64,000 nucleotides of DNA from Balanoglossus misakiensis. Its lineage: Eukaryota > Hemichordata. The position numbers were made by a program, and so were the translations under genes. Positions 18,601 to 32,620 of this stretch are shown here, piece after piece; positions within the stretch are counted from its first letter, which is position 1; every line of letters starts with the position of its first letter. Below the pieces are notes generated by a model. That model ran no database searches. It had not been told where the DNA came from and saw nothing but the letters and a program-made list of their open reading frames with translations. The stretch lies in assembly GCA_040954595.2 (NCBI GenBank), contig CM082587.2, positions 12,214,001-12,278,000 of the forward strand. Direction: 5' to 3'.

Positions 18601-19894
18601 TTATATCATGCTACCGTCCGCAATTCTGATTGAACGAGAGCTAAATCCAGCGATGCTAAAATACTCAATAATGCACTGCTGGCAGTGGTAAAACAGGCTT
18701 TCTGTTTGCCACATGGGTTTGTTCTTTAGGTTGTTGTATGTGTTTACACTCATCATGTTTATTGTAGAACCAGGGTCGATCAGTGAGGCAACTGCTGTTT
18801 GTTCTATCTGCACTGTTACTTGAGGCCTCCTGCCATTTGATTGTTGTACAGTGAAGCAGTATTCATCTCCCGAGCTGTCTTCCACTTTATGCACAGCTTT
18901 GACAGTTTCATCCTTGTCTACCCTATTTGCCTTGCCTTTTGATCGGTAGCATTTGGCAAAATGGTTAGGTTTGCCACACTTCCTGCATGACTTGCCTTTA
19001 GCTGGACATACTGAGTCATGTGGATAGGTGCCACCACAATAATAACAAGTGGACGGTCCTTTCGCTGGCTGCTGATGAGCTCTCTTTTGTTTATTTGGTT
19101 TCGGGCGTTGATGGCGCTGTTTTCTGACCGCATTCACAGATGCCGTGTCTGCACCATTATTATGGGGTTTCTCCTCAATCCCACTAGCCTGAACCTCTGA
19201 TACCTCAAATGAACGGGCTGTACTCAGTAGATTCTCTAGTGTCGTCTCCTCCCAAAGAGCACGACGTCTGAGACGGGCTGATGTGAATCCTCGTATGATT
19301 TGTGATTTGACCTCTTGATCCTTATTGGTGAAGTCACATATGTTTCTGCTAGGCGTTGCAAACAAGTGTGATAGGCATCAATCGATTCGCCGTTGTTTTG
19401 TATGGTGTCTCTGAAGATGAATCGTTCGTATTCAATGTTCCGTTTGGGTGAGAAGTACGACGTAAGCTTTAATTTGGCTGTTTCACAGCTCGTTCCTGTA
19501 TCTGGTAGAGTATCAAAGAAGTCGGAAACTTCCTCACCTGCCCAGTGCAATAGCAGTGCACGTTGTCGCTTGTCATCTGTAATGTTGAATGCGACAAATG
19601 CGTTTTCTACTCTAACCATGTACTTTTTCCATCTCGTACTGGTGGTTGTCGAGACTGAATGAACAGGAAAACTCGGCATTGACGGCTAGCTGATTCTCCA
19701 TGTTCTCCGTCCTCGTCGCCAAATATAGAATCGTGGGTGGGCAATAATGACAACATGAGACACCAAGTCCGGCATGTAAGAGTGAGAGTGCCTAGCCTCA
19801 TTCACGCATTTTATTCATAATGACCCGAATGTTGCATTACGTCATTTTACAGAATGTATAAAGTATAGATGCTCACTAGTGTTTGGACACTACA
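18601..19894 (-). mobile_element. Ty3/gypsy fragment (unit 2)
   Basis: Same insertion at the same place as in unit 1: LTR 19724-19894, gag start at 19679, zinc knuckles and protease remnant in the frame ending at 18601. The gag frame is 147 codons here because the unit-1 2-bp loss is absent. The frameshift near 19340 remains. The second knuckle keeps its His (CRKCGKPNHFAKC). Confidence 0.82.
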
Positions 19895-20226
19895 ATATAC
19901 ATGTGACTGCAGTGTCTTTCCAATCATGAATTTGCAAGGTGTCCTTCGGAGAAAATCTTCTGATTCTCTTTTCTGATTTGCTTTGCATATTTAACTTAAT
20001 GATCTCATTTGTTGGAATTCCCTGTCTCAAATTTTTGATGATCAGTCTCTGCCCCATTGCTCATCGTCCCAACTTTCTGATGATATATGGATGATAGATG
20101 GGATCAAATCTTTGGTCGTGTATTTGCTACAAATGGTAGGTATTGGTTCGTGATTGAGTCTTTGTGTTGTATATTTGGGGTCGCAGTGGTATGAGTTTGG
20201 ATTTATGCCAATCTTTAAGTTAAGTG

Positions 20227-22431
20227 TTATTTGGGTTGCCGTTGAGCATTGATGGCTTGATAAGTGGGGCTAGGGTCAATTTTGATTGGGTTTGGATTGT
20301 TTGGGCTATGATAGGTTGGGTGATGGCTAGGATTTGTGGTGGGTATAAGGTGTGGTGTAAGAGATGGAGGCATTATGGGGTCTGGTGAGGTTTTTGTGAA
20401 GGAGGCCATGGTGGCTGCAGAATTCAGGGCATGCTGTAGCGGTTGAATGCATGATGATGGTAAACCACAGAGTATTGCAATGCAGTAGTCCAGTTTTGAT
20501 GTGATTAGAGCATGAACCAGCATCTGGCAAACTTCCTTAGTGAGGTAACGGCGAATGTGGCTGATTTGACGCAGATGGAAGAAAATTGACTTGCAAATTG
20601 CATTAATGTGCTTATTGAAAGTGTAATTGTCGTCGAATGTCACACCTATATTCCGTGCAGAATTCACAATTTGAACACAACATGATCCAATGCTCATGTG
20701 GTTTATGGGACGAGGCGAGCGGTTGAACTGAGACCTTATCAGGAGTACCTCGGGTTTGCCAACATTTAGTTGAAGTTTATTATGTGTCATCCAGGTTTTT
20801 ATTTCGTGAACTGCCCTTTCCATCTTGTCTAATGTACTTATGGTGTCTAACTGGAAGAAATATTGGTATAGTTGGTTGTCATCGGCATATTGGTGAAAAT
20901 TGATGTTGTGGTGACAAATAAGTTGAGCAAGTGGTTGGATGTAGCTGCAGAACAAAAGTGGGCCAAGCACTGAACCATGTGGTACTCCATATTGTAGATA
21001 TTGAGGTTCTGACATTGTGCCATACAAACTGCTGTCTGTTCTTAAGATATGATGAGAACCATTGTAGTGCGATGTTGGTGATGCCCAGTTTTGATAACCT
21101 TGAGATGATTGTGTCGTGATCTATGGTATCAAACACAGAGGAGAGATCGAGGAGAACCATGAGTACACATTTACCGGCATCCAGTGCCATACAAATATCG
21201 TTGTTGACTTTAGTAAGTGCTGTTTCGGTACTGTGATCCTTTCGGTACGCTGACTGCAGTGGTTCTTGTAGTGAGTTGGTAGTCAAATATGATGTCAGTT
21301 GTTGTGCTACAATCTTCCCGATTACTTTTGACAGGAAGGTTAGGTTTGAAACTGGTCTATAGTTCTTGAAAATGTTTTTGTCGAGCGAAGGTTTCTTGAG
21401 TATATTGGTGTGATGACTGCTATTTTAAGTTATTCAGGAACAGTTCCAGTTTTGAGTGACAAATTGATAATTGTGGCTATGATAGTGAGCAGATTACCAA
21501 GACATTGCTTATCAAGTGCTGTAGGGATGAGATCAAGTACACGTGTTTTAGATGGAGACTGACGGGTTGGTTATAAGCTGATATGGCTGAGGAGAGGTCA
21601 TTTGGAGGCTAGGACATTTGATGTATTTTGTCGAGATCATGGCTGAAACTATCAATTGAAATGGCAGATATGACGATAAGATATTTGACGTCTACTGTGT
21701 GTTGGTTTCGGAAGAGCAAGTTTTGCATTGACAGAATTGTGATCAGAGAGTTCCAAGCAGTCTACAGAGACACTCTTGATGTTAGACGCAGAGTTAGATA
21801 AGATGAGATCAAGAGTATGACCCTTTCTGTGTGTTGGTTGTTGGACCCATTGTTTCAGATTACAGGCGCTGATGATTCCATTGAATTTCTGTGTTACTGG
21901 ATTCTTATCATCTTCTAGGTGAATATTGAAATCTCCTACGATGAAGAGATTACTTGAGCAGGTGACATACTTCTCAAGTGTTGTACTGAACTCTTCCATG
22001 AACTGTGGTGCGGTGAATTTATTATTAACTGATGGTGGTGGACGGTAGACAAGAATTATTTTCATGGAAAGTTTCTGGTGAAGAATAGTTGCTTCCGCTG
22101 CCTCAAAAGATTTAACAGAGAGAATAGGCTTCCAAGCTGTTAATTTTAGTGCTAGCTTATGAATTTAAGCTAAGCCTCCACCGATCTTGCCAACCCCAGG
22201 TAGATGTTTGACAGCATAGCCTGGTGGTGTACATTCAGCCATTACGTGTTCGTCACCAGATTCCTTCAACCATGTTTCAGTGAGTACAAGAATATCAATT
22301 TCTTTATCTGTGATGTAGTCTGCAATGTCTAATGATTTGCATCTAGCTGAGCGGACATTCCATGTAGAGAGTAGAAGTTCACACGTATTGTGGAAAGGGT
22401 GGATCTTGAATACTGCATAGTCACTCTTCAA
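20227..22431 (-). mobile_element. CR1/L2-group LINE fragment (unit 2)
   Basis: Same truncated and frameshifted element as in unit 1: endonuclease 22431-22165 and 22065-21652, reverse transcriptase about 21545-20227. Only point differences (for example CNAI to CIAI in the C-terminal part). Confidence 0.88.
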
Positions 22432-22904
22432 TAGATATTTAGTGACTCGCTAACTGTTGCGATTCGTGTGTGTGTAATTTACGTACTTCAAGTTAAATAT
22501 CGCAACTAGCCGTAATGTTTGACTAGGGGGAGCACCTATACTAATGCGAGTACCAGGGATTGAAAGTTGCACCTGTATTTTGATCCCTTAGTTATCCTTA
22601 TAAGTACATTTGTAGTTTAATAACCATAGTTCTATTGCAAACCATTCTTTCCGTAGTTTCTTGTTTCAAATATTGTAATCTGAATTTATTTTGATGTTTA
22701 ACAGGTGTGATTATCTGTATTTGCGGCCATTTTGAAAAAAAATTGGTTGCCATGGAAACTCTTCAACAGATATTTAGTGACTCGCTATCTGAATTTGTTC
22801 AGTACACATTAACACACATCTGAGCCAAGTTTGGTGCTTTTATCACAAAATACACAATCGATATGAAAATTTGGGTTTTGGTGCTCCACTACCTAAGTAA
22901 CATT

Positions 22905-23325
22905 AAGGATGTACGTTCAATAAAATGGAAAGTATTGTCATTTTTTTTAATTGTGGATTTTTTTATTCTCTTTTGTATGTATAATGAAAATCCGTAATAA
23001 AATATAGGGGTCACCGCGCTTGTTTTTGAAATACAGAGCCATGAAATTGGTCGATAATAGAAGAAATCTGCTGACTCAGCATTTTTCACCAATGGTTTGT
23101 TTGTCTATGGCCAAAATTCTTAATGCAATTTATCTCAAAAAAGAGCGCGGTGACCCCTATATTTTATTTGACCAATGAATTTATATTTGCTGGACTGAGC
23201 TATGTGTAAAATTTCGTGAAAATGACAATAGTAGAAGTTTATTTTCTGGCGATTATCAATGTAATCCTATGGGAAAAAGACCGGACACGCAGTGTTTCCG
23301 GTTTATGTTCTGCACGTACATCCTT
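22905..23325. repeat. Foldback repeat (unit 2)
   Basis: Homologous to 5920-6340, with both inner and outer inverted pairs intact. Confidence 0.55.
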
Positions 23326-23389
23326 GATGAAGTTTGCTGGCTAGAGGGCTCCTAAACCTCCTTAATAGTTGACGTCTTCACTCCTACAG

Positions 23390-26150
23390 GACTGCGCAGC
23401 TGGAAGTTAAAGTTCAGCATGTTCTGAAGCATGCACGCTGTGTCCAGGGGTTTCATGTGTGGAACAGCCAGCCTCTCATCACCAACACAATGCGGACTGG
23501 GATATTTTGCCAACAATGGAAGTATAGACTGTACGCCTTGTCCTGCCCCGGGTATAAGTGCCAATATGATGGTATGTCGGAGCCAGAGGTGTGTGAAGAT
23601 GGATACTACACTAATATAGATGGTGAGTCAGCACTTAAAGTTTGGGCATTACTGTGTAATCTTTCACTTAAAGGCACGTAAGCTGTAACTTTTGGGATAA
23701 TTTTCATAATTTTTGTTTAAAACTGCACTACCATTAGTCCATGCAGATGAAGGCAGTGAACTATACACAAGCATTATAAACCCTAAATATGAGTGCATAT
23801 GCAAGTTTTAACCAGATAAATAATAAAGCTTTGCCGCAAGCGATTATGGCCGCCACCCTGGGAAAATGCAAGAAACAATGAAAATGTTGCATTTCCGGTT
23901 GTGAAACTTCATAAACAAAACATGATCTCATCCACTTGAGCTCATGGAAGTAAATGTACACCACTGAGACATCAGATTTCCATTTTTCATTGCAATATTG
24001 CACTTTTTTTAAAATTGCAGGAATTTTCGTTTTTTCTTTAATTTTTGGCCATTGTGTCATAAATAAGTGTTGAGCTTGATATATTATCATGAAATATCAT
24101 TTAATAGACATAATTAAAAGCATATATGAGATTATTTAAAACTTTAATTTTTTTATCCAGTTGCAGCTTACGTGCCTTTAAGGCGGACGATCATCTTATG
24201 TGCATGTACGTAATTCTGTGCGTACAAACATTACGTCCAGTCCAAATATTCTGCCAATTTTACATCCAATGCATTCAAATAGTGGACTGCTTCGCTTTCA
24301 TCCAGTTTTCATGTGCATCGTATAAGTAGACTTTTGTTTTGTCCCGTCTTTTCACCAAATCTGCTCTTTTCCAAATCTCCGACACAGACTATGATCGTCA
24401 CGATCTTGTCTGTTGTTAGAACAGCACACTGCCGTATGGCATTGACTGTACACAGTTTCTGTTACCAATATCTCTGGATTGGCATTTTCCTGTCCTCAAT
24501 CTTTTGCCAGGGATTTTTGTCTCCCCAACCCGCGTGAGAATCCCACGTCTTTGAAGGTATGACTGTGACTATAAGATTCTATAAATCTCTGTTTATTTTC
24601 AGCACAAACATCATGTGCTGATTGCCCAGCTGGTTACCAATGTCCAAATGGTAACACTGTGATTTTATGCTCGGCTGGTTATTACAGTTCGGCCTTGGAC
24701 AAAGGATGTCTCGCTGTACCTCTTGCATAACAGGTAAACTTCTACCCACCCACCTTTATTTCCAACATCAAACATTAGGTCAGGTAATTTACTAACTGAA
24801 AAATAGGATGGGATCATTTTCTATTTCTGTATTTAAAATTTACTGATATAATATATGAATGAAAAAATGACAATTTTTCCAAATTTGAATAGACCTCTAT
24901 TTATGAAAATAATTAAAATTTGCACCAAATTTTTACAGTGGTATTCAAAGGTTAACTTGGTGTGTAAATTCTCTGTTTGATTTACAGATCAGCTGGTGCT
25001 GAACATTGTACTATTTGTGAGCAAGGGTACGCCTGCATAGATCCCAGTGCATCGCAATTCAAGTGTACCAAGGGTTACGTGTCATTGGCTGGTGCAACAA
25101 ACTGTACCAGATGTACAAATGGTAAGATTGTGGTACTTGTTCAGTTTGCTGTGTGATGAAACTGAGGGGTATGTGTGTTTGCATGTATGTGTTTACAACA
25201 GATTTTCAAGTCAGTGCGACTGGGGGTATGTGTGTGTGTGTATGTATGTATGTGTTTACAACAGATTATCAACTCAGTGCGAGATCTTGCGAGACCCGGT
25301 TAGCCATGTGAGATCTCGCAGAGTCTTATGATATTCAGAAAATGGTTGATTAGAAATGACGTTTAATGTCCTCCAAAGAATTTTCTACATGCCTGTATAC
25401 TTGTCTCAGAATTATGAAGTGAATCATCTCAAGTAATTTGTTATTTTAAATGACACTGTATCACAAATACATCACTAAAAACCTCATTTTCTTTAATCAG
25501 ATGAAATAAGTGAGGAGCCTGCACGCACATCCTGTCTTCTGTGCCCTGCTGGACAATCGTGTTCAGATCCAATGTAAGATCCGCTCGACTGTGGCAATGG
25601 TGAATATGCTATGGAAGGCGACGGCACATGCACGCTTTGTCCAGCGGGATCCAAGTGTCCAACCATGTCACCCGTAGTGGATTGTTCAACAGTTACTGGT
25701 AAGTTGGGCTGCAAATCACTCTTGTGACTTCCCTGTGTTATAGCATGGCATACACAGAAAATTAAACTGTTATGCTTATTGGAGTTGATATTGTGATGCA
25801 CTTTGAAAAACACAATGATTCCACTGAAGAGGTATTGTACAGTAAAACCTGTGATTACGGACATCTCTCTAATAAGGGATCGTTGGACCAAACCATGGTG
25901 GTAAAAATCGTTCTTTGAATTTTTTCTGTGATAGGTTCATACTCGCTAGGTTCGGCCACGTCCTTCTGGTTATGAATGCACAACTACAAGTGTCACACAG
26001 TGCGCTACAGGGCAGTAAAGTGCTGAAGGAGGTAAGTCTTGAAATCCCTTTTCTTCTTGTCTCGATTTGAACATGGTTCCACAAGTTGTTTACATCACTT
26101 GTAGTTTTACATATTTTTTTGAGTTCAACAGCTAGCTATACATGGTGTCC
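23390..26150 (+). pseudogene. GCC2/GCC3 exon cluster G1-G6 (unit 2)
   Basis: Exons at 23390-23622 (G1), 24603-24733 (G2), 24988-25121 (G3), 25501-25698 (G4), 25935-26031 (G5) and a stub at 26132 (G6). Every frameshift and stop of unit 1 is present, including the TAA in G4. Private features are CPAGYQC in G2 and CTLCPAG for CTPCPAG in G4. Confidence 0.72.
23668..24181. mobile_element. TTAA-flanked MITE (unit 2)
   Basis: Same insertion as 6683-7196, with both TTAA sites and terminal inverted repeats kept. Confidence 0.74.
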
Positions 26151-26803
26151 TGAGAAGTCAACCAGTATGAGAAGTCGGTCTCGGCCAGTACGAGAAGTCG
26201 GCCTGTGGGAGAGAACCCTGGTACTTTGTGTTATATATAACTGTTTCACTACGAAATGTTTCCTTGATGTACAGGAGCTGAGATATTTGTACAAATAGCC
26301 GATGAATTTTAAAACTGTCTGTTCACTTTTCATGTACGTCACCGGGGTACGTCAACATCAGTCACCTGCACTTCTTGAGCTGCGCCAGTAGTCTGTTCCT
26401 TGTCACGTTTGTTTGTTTGTTTGTTTGGTGTTGTCTCAGAAAGTATGAATATACACATACATCTTCTATGTATTTTAGTAGGCTTTGAAACAACTCCCTT
26501 TAATCAGAAATGTCACAGGAATTTGGCGAACAACCTAAGCTCCTTACGCGGATACGGGGCTGGGGAACTGGTACGGATGCCAGACGCCATTATTTGAAAT
26601 GACGCCATTGTGTTGTCAAGAATTTGGGAAATCCGTCCAAATGAAAATATTTAGTGCAATTATATTTTATTAAGTGTTGTTATAAGTAATCTGGGTCATT
26701 ACTGCACTATTCGGGTACAAGTTCAACAACTGGCCGACTTCTCATACTGGCCGACTTCTCATGCGCGCGAACTGGCCGACTTCTAATCTGCCCGACTTCT
26801 CAT
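26150..26803. mobile_element. Element with inverted 17-mer arrays (unit 2)
   Basis: Homologous to 9164-9817 and complete. One right-end monomer has CTGCCCGACT for CTGGCCGACT. Confidence 0.55.
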
Positions 26804-26848
26804 GTATTCCTATACATTAGTGAAAATTGGGCAAACTGGTGTTTTCAG

Positions 26849-26962
26849 ACAACTTATGAAGTCCTTGTCTCAATGGAGGTACCTGCCAACAACAGGTAAA
26901 TTCTTGTACTGCCACAATTTGCATGTGCACAGAGTGTTACTAGGGAACCAGTTGTGAGACAA
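26849..26962 (+). pseudogene. EGF-1 exon with two stops (unit 2)
   Basis: Same module and same two stops as 9863-9976. Units 3 and 4 lack this exon. Confidence 0.8.
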
Positions 26963-27233
26963 GTAAGTTTGAATCTGTAGCAGTTAATAATGATAATTAT
27001 CATTTTTTTATTATGATTTAAACTTCACTGATGTTGTACAAACACAAAAATAGAAAGGGATAGCAGCTTAGCTCTATTCCGTTTCGAAAGTTGTTGTTCT
27101 TTTAAACTACCTGTGCATTTTTTTTATTTATTCTGATTATGCTAATATGCTAATTTGTCGGTTTGTCACATCACAATTTTTGAAGGAAACTCACCCCTGA
27201 TGATCATGGAAAATTTGACCCTTTTCCTTGCAG

Positions 27234-27356
27234 GACTCAACCAGTGTCAACCAAATCCGTGCCAGAATGGTGGCTTCTGTCAACCGGCTCGAAATTCCTG
27301 CTTTGATCTCACCTGCATATGTACTGGTTGCTACAAAGGTGATAGGTGTGAGATAT
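27234..27356 (+). CDS. EGF-2 exon, intact (unit 2)
   Basis: Encodes the same residues as 10248-10370, with all eight cysteines and both splice sites kept. Deleted from units 3 and 4. Confidence 0.8.
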
Positions 27357-27786
27357 GTAAGTATACAGCGCAGTCTCATTCAAATACTGCATGTTTCCTG
27401 AGCATAGGTGTAGCCATCACCACAGCAGAGCTTGGAGAGTTCTTGACATCGAATGCAAGATTACACTCTTTCCAATCAAAATCACTTTCGTGGCGCATAA
27501 TGTCTTGATTGTCTTGGTTCAAGAAACATTATGCGCGACTGGCCAATTTTACTGCCTTTTGTCAACACACATCCACTATGGAAATTCTCACTCCAGGCCA
27601 GATAGTGTAAATTTACATATGAGTCTACAGGTGTGCTTGAAGTCAAGTCAAGCATTTGCAAGGAACCCTCCTCCAGTACACAGGTCTTTGATTTCATGAA
27701 AGGAAGCCCTTGCCTCACAGTCACTGCCATGTGATCTATGGAGGTGTGAACAACTTGATACCAGCCTAATATAAGTTGTAGGCACA

Positions 27787-27854
27787 GCAAACATCGTGCA
27801 ATTTCTATTCATGCCAGTGTGTGAACTCTTACACAGGAGACATCTGTCAAACCA
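27787..27854 (+). pseudogene. EGF-3 exon, 5' half deleted (unit 2)
   Basis: A 151-bp deletion fuses intron sequence GTAGGCACA to GCAAACATCGTGC. The acceptor and the first three cysteines are gone. The remaining part reads QTSCNFYSCQCVNS onward. Confidence 0.8.
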
Positions 27855-29225
27855 TAGACCCTAGAGAAAGAAGGGCGAGCAACTGCGGCAAAGATCAAAG
27901 GGTTTGGGGATTATCTGTATGATGATGTTTTTGTTGTATATAATTAACACCCAGGACAGTCGGACAATGACTTCCTTACTTCGGCACGTGTCGACCCCAC
28001 CAGTGATACGAAAACTTGCCACCAAACTGGCACTACTGCATTTCAGCAGCCACTGCGTTTTTTTCTAAAATTCTAAAAGTATTACGATGTCTGTGCTAAT
28101 TATTATGGTTTGGTGTTCGTCTGTCGGTTGAACGGTCATTTCTAGTGCCACAAGCTTCATTTAAAAATTGTAAACAAATCATCCATGTTTTTTGCATGTC
28201 CGACTGGGCACTCATATTTCTTAGTAACGCTGTCACTTTTCGTAATAATGTTATGTTTGCGTGAAGCATTGAAATAAAAATTGTGGTTTAGGGGCATTTT
28301 ATTTCGCAGTGCGTGAACAATAAAACAGATTTCACGAAAACAATTTGTAAACAAACTGGGTGGATTATCATGTGTGCGCTATGGCCGCCAGGCAACCCTC
28401 GGTACGGTTAGCTCACAGCCTTGTGAAATACCCGGACTGTTAGACAAAAGATGCTTGTTTTGGACGCTGTCAGACTCAGATTCAAATTCCTGTTTAACTT
28501 GTCCAGATGTTTTCCATAAATAATCGCTGCGTTCAACCACGTTGCAGTTTTCTCGTCTTCTGCGAGATGTTCTGAGGTGTTGTGATAACTTCACACAAAA
28601 CACGAGACTTTGCGTTAGTTTATACACAGTTTATTTGCAAATTGGATTATTGGGATTTATCTGGAAATAATGTATGCAAAAGAACATCATTTCAAGAAAA
28701 AACTGGAGTTGCGCGTCCTTCTTTCTCTAGGGTCCATGGTCAAACAAGTGAGTATATACTTTCAAGACACCCTGCAAACAAACAAGCCATCTTCATTCCG
28801 TAGATCTTTTAAGCTTATTTATACATTGTAAATTTTGATGTGAAACTTTATTGGTCTTGTTGCCAAACTTCTGAAGAAATGAGGATATTGTTTTGAAAGG
28901 TATTTTATCAGTAGGTAACAAATACCATGGCCCTCCATGCAAATACCCACATGGTAAATTAAAACTGTTACAGATGTATTTGATTTCCACATATTGATTA
29001 CATGTGGGATAATATTGGGTGCTGGCAGTTTCAGTAAATGAACTGCTCTTAAAAGTTGGGCGTCAGGGCACCCTTGATTTTGCCTGTTCCAAGCTAGAAT
29101 AGTCTGTCCATATGAATATTTGTTCAGCAAGTTACAAGCAATCTTTTAAGTTTGGAATGAAAAAATAGTGAAATGACTTGTGATGTTAATGTGCAATTGT
29201 TGGTTGATTTACATGCAACCCCCAG

Positions 29226-29348
29226 GACTCGATCAATGTTCTCCCAATCCGTGCATGAACAACGGTATCTGTGAGCCAATCAGTGGATCGTGCAGTGCGT
29301 TTACCTGTCGCTGTCAAGGCTGTATCATTGGAATCACCTGTGACCAAG
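29226..29348 (+). CDS. EGF-4 exon, intact (unit 2)
   Basis: LDQCSPNPCMNNGIC ... FTCRCQGCIIGITCDQ, with all eight cysteines, phase 1-1 and good splice sites. Confidence 0.78.
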
Positions 29349-29663
29349 GTAAATTTATCAGACGAGGAACTGTTTTTCCCCCCTCATACCGGTATATTTG
29401 TCATAGCTGGCAGCTATGAAATTACCTGTATATTTAGGATGTGACAAACCAAATAGGCACTTTCAGGAATTGAGTCTTTTTTGCAATTACTAAGTCCTAA
29501 ACTCCCAAAAGTATAATAAGTAATTCTTATTGTTCAGTTATACATTAAGGAGGCTTAGTTATAGGAGAACCCGATAGAACCACAGCTGTAGGAATTAAGG
29601 AAATGGTCATACCCTAAAAACTTATGTCACTACTATTTATTTATTTTCATTCCATTGAAACAG

Positions 29664-29780
29664 AACAAACTCCATGTAGGCCAAGTCCATGCCTGAACAA
29701 TGGGCAGTGTACTCGGCTGTCGTGTACAACTTATGAGTGTACTTGTCCAGGATGTTTCACCGGCACACACTGCAGCCAGT
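29664..29780 (+). CDS. EGF-5 exon, intact (unit 2)
   Basis: Identical module to unit 1. The following intron has lost 45 bp at 29820/29821. Confidence 0.78.
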
Positions 29781-30128
29781 GTAAAACTCATTAAAACAAA
29801 CATTTTGTCATGCAGGAACTTTATATTTTCATCTTCAGCATCACACCTTGGGCCTTGGGAATCGTTCACCTCAAAAATGATGTACAACTGAAAGAAAACA
29901 TGTTTATTTGAAGAAAAAAATGTTGATCGTTCATGAAAATTTTCCCTACACAAGATACATATACAGAGATTTTCATAGCCCCACAAGTGCGTCCCAGAAT
30001 GAGCAAGTTGTTTTTGGAAGTGAAGTTCCGTTCAGTATTTACAGTAATGGTAATGATGATGTTTTTATCAAACAGATTTTGAAAGTAAATATTGCTGAGA
30101 TAACATTAGGTTGCACTTTTTATTGCAG

Positions 30129-30251
30129 TCCAAGATCCATGCCAGCGAAACAGCTGTCTCAACGGGGCTGTATGTAATGCAGTGGCCAACTCCTGCACGG
30201 CATATACCTGTGCCTGTACTGGTTGCTATGAGGGTAACCGTTGTGAAATAT
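30129..30251 (+). CDS. EGF-6 exon, intact (unit 2)
   Basis: Same protein as unit 1, with a strong GTAAGT donor. Confidence 0.8.
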
Positions 30252-30814
30252 GTAAGTTTCTGACGTACCGTAAATGACAATCTTTTGGGCACTTTCTCTT
30301 CATGGCAATTGAATTGTGTGGTAACTTCTCATTTCTAAAGTTTCCACAAGAGAAAAGAAAACAGAAATTTCATTTGTATGTCCGTGCAATTTAGGATAGG
30401 CACGAACTTGTGAGGAAGTGTACGAAGCTGGATGTTTTCATCACTCAAATATACAAGAGTTGCCTCTTGAAGACTAGTGTCTGTAGAGATAATTGTGCAT
30501 ATGAGGTAATCTCTCCTAAGGTGGTGCACACATCTGAGTATTAAGTAAAAGAGACGTCCTTAATTATCCTTACTATTTGGCTTGAAAAATCAATCTTACT
30601 AGGTGTTCTGATTAGAGAGGTGTCCATAAAGACAGGTTTTACTGTATTACCCAAAATAGAGACATTGTCCCTTCATCATATACTTAATGCGTGTTCTGGG
30701 TATGGTTCCAGTATAATGCTTGTGTCAAAGGATTTTGTTGTGGTGCAGGAATCATCTTTGGTTGAGGTGTAGCCATCTGCATTTCATGTTTTTTAAACTA
30801 TTTTTTTCTGATAG

Positions 30815-30937
30815 TCATTAACCCATGTGATCAGAATCCGTGTCAAAATGGAGGCTATTGTTCCCAAACACCAAATTCTCATACTGACTACACCTGTTAC
30901 TGCCAGTAGTGTTGGACTGGGGCCATCTGTGCCGTAG
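30815..30937 (+). pseudogene. EGF-7 exon with in-frame stop (unit 2)
   Basis: Same stop as unit 1. One substitution makes the residue at the unit-1 NSY tyrosine a His. Confidence 0.8.
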
Positions 30938-31330
30938 GTGTGTCGAATTACTGTTTTATGACACAGCGTGGTATATAAACCCTCATTTTTGGTATTCTCA
31001 ATGTGATAGATGGACCCATACACCAATAAATGGGGTGGAAGCATTACTAAGTTTCATCCTTTCAAAATTTGCTGATGTAGGGTCAAAATTGAGTGTGAGG
31101 TGCACGTTAAAAAGGAAAGCCTTCTGTATCATGTTGACGGCACATTTTTTAATTTTTCAAGATTCTTACAGAAAAATCCTAGCAATAGCATCATTATGTT
31201 ATTTTAAATGTACAGGTTTGAAACAAGGAATGAAGACATTGCTCACATATTTAAACGAAATGAACATCACAAGTACATGTACAAGTTTTTGACAAGCAGG
31301 TAATTGATACTTTCATTTTTGTTTTGGCAG

Positions 31331-31450
31331 CCATTGATCAGTTATACTCTATGCCTTGTCAAAATGGTGGCACATGCGTTGCGCGAGACGGCTGTTTCCT
31401 GTTTGACTGTATGTGTACCGAATGCTTCACTGGTGCCACATGTACAATGC
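31331..31450 (+). CDS. EGF-8 exon, open, first cysteine lost (unit 2)
   Basis: Same residues as unit 1, with the stronger GTAAGT donor. Confidence 0.72.
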
Positions 31451-31745
31451 GTAAGTACAAACCAATATTATTTTATTCAATGCAAAACACTTGTTATGTA
31501 TTATATAATATAAGTACGGTACACATATTAAAGCCCTGGTAACTCAAACTTTGGGCTAGCTTAATGTTATCACTATTTTTGTTTTCGGTTGCAACTGTGG
31601 TTTCTTGTCACACTCTAAAGGATTTCACAGCATTTGGTTTTTCAAAACAGCCCTTTGGTTGTTGTCATGTATACATGTACATGACTGTGGAGTGTAGTTT
31701 GTAGATTCTGTAATTTTGACAATATCTTGACTGCACATCCCACAG

Positions 31746-31868
31746 CTGTCAACCAGTGTCAACCCATCCAGTGTCAGAATGGTGGAAACTGTGTGCTGAC
31801 GCCCAATTGGTGTACTGAATTCACATGCTCCTGTACAAGCTGTTACTCCGGCGATTTATGTCAGACAT
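31746..31868 (+). CDS. EGF-9 exon, intact (unit 2)
   Basis: Same residues and splice sites as unit 1. Confidence 0.8.
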
Positions 31869-32252
31869 GTGAGTGATTTTAAATTTCAGATGAAGAGGAA
31901 CATAATAACATAACACATAATCGGCTTGCAGTTGGTTTCTTCCAACCTGTATCAAACAGTGAATAACGACACAATTTTGGGGAAATTTATTAAGAATGTG
32001 TGTGCCATAAAAGGGGATTGTGTATTTGACCAAACAACAACCTGCACCGTATGGTACACTAAGACACTATTACACCTGTGTCAAAATTTCATTACGTTTC
32101 TTTTGTTGAACATGGAAGAAATTTGTCACAGTGATGTTCTGTTGACCAACTGAGATTTTTACCACTCAACCCTGACTGCACAAATCTGTTTAAAGTATAT
32201 GTAGTAAATATTAACTGTACACAATTTATATCACTTTCTCTTCTGTGCACAG

Positions 32253-32369
32253 ATTTGAATCCGTGTCAGCCCAACCCTTGTCTAAACAGTGGATTCTGCC
32301 AGCAAGTGTCCTGCACCGAGTTCAGATGCCAGAGTTCGCGCTGTTTCATCGGAACCACGTGCGCTGAAC
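32253..32369 (+). CDS. EGF-10 exon, open (unit 2)
   Basis: As unit 1 apart from CQQV. Seven cysteines. Confidence 0.75.
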
Positions 32370-32593
32370 GTAAGCAAACCAGTGTCAGATTTGCCGCACA
32401 AAGTAGAAATCGCTGGGCTTTGTCATTGATATTGTCTCAATAAAGTTGCCTGTGATTGTGCAGCTAACCAAGAGACTTATATGCACTACCGTAGCCATGA
32501 TGTATACTTTCATTGACTCAAATGCTCATCAGAGTAGATGTTGCTATTTTTCCAACCGTAAATTGAAACATCAGAAAGTTATGACATCAACTA

Positions 32594-32620
32594 CCCCCAC
32601 CCCCACCCCACCCCACCCCC
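32594..32620 (-). repeat. C-rich tract, G-quadruplex motif (unit 2)
   Basis: Same tract, unchanged in length from unit 1. Confidence 0.75.
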
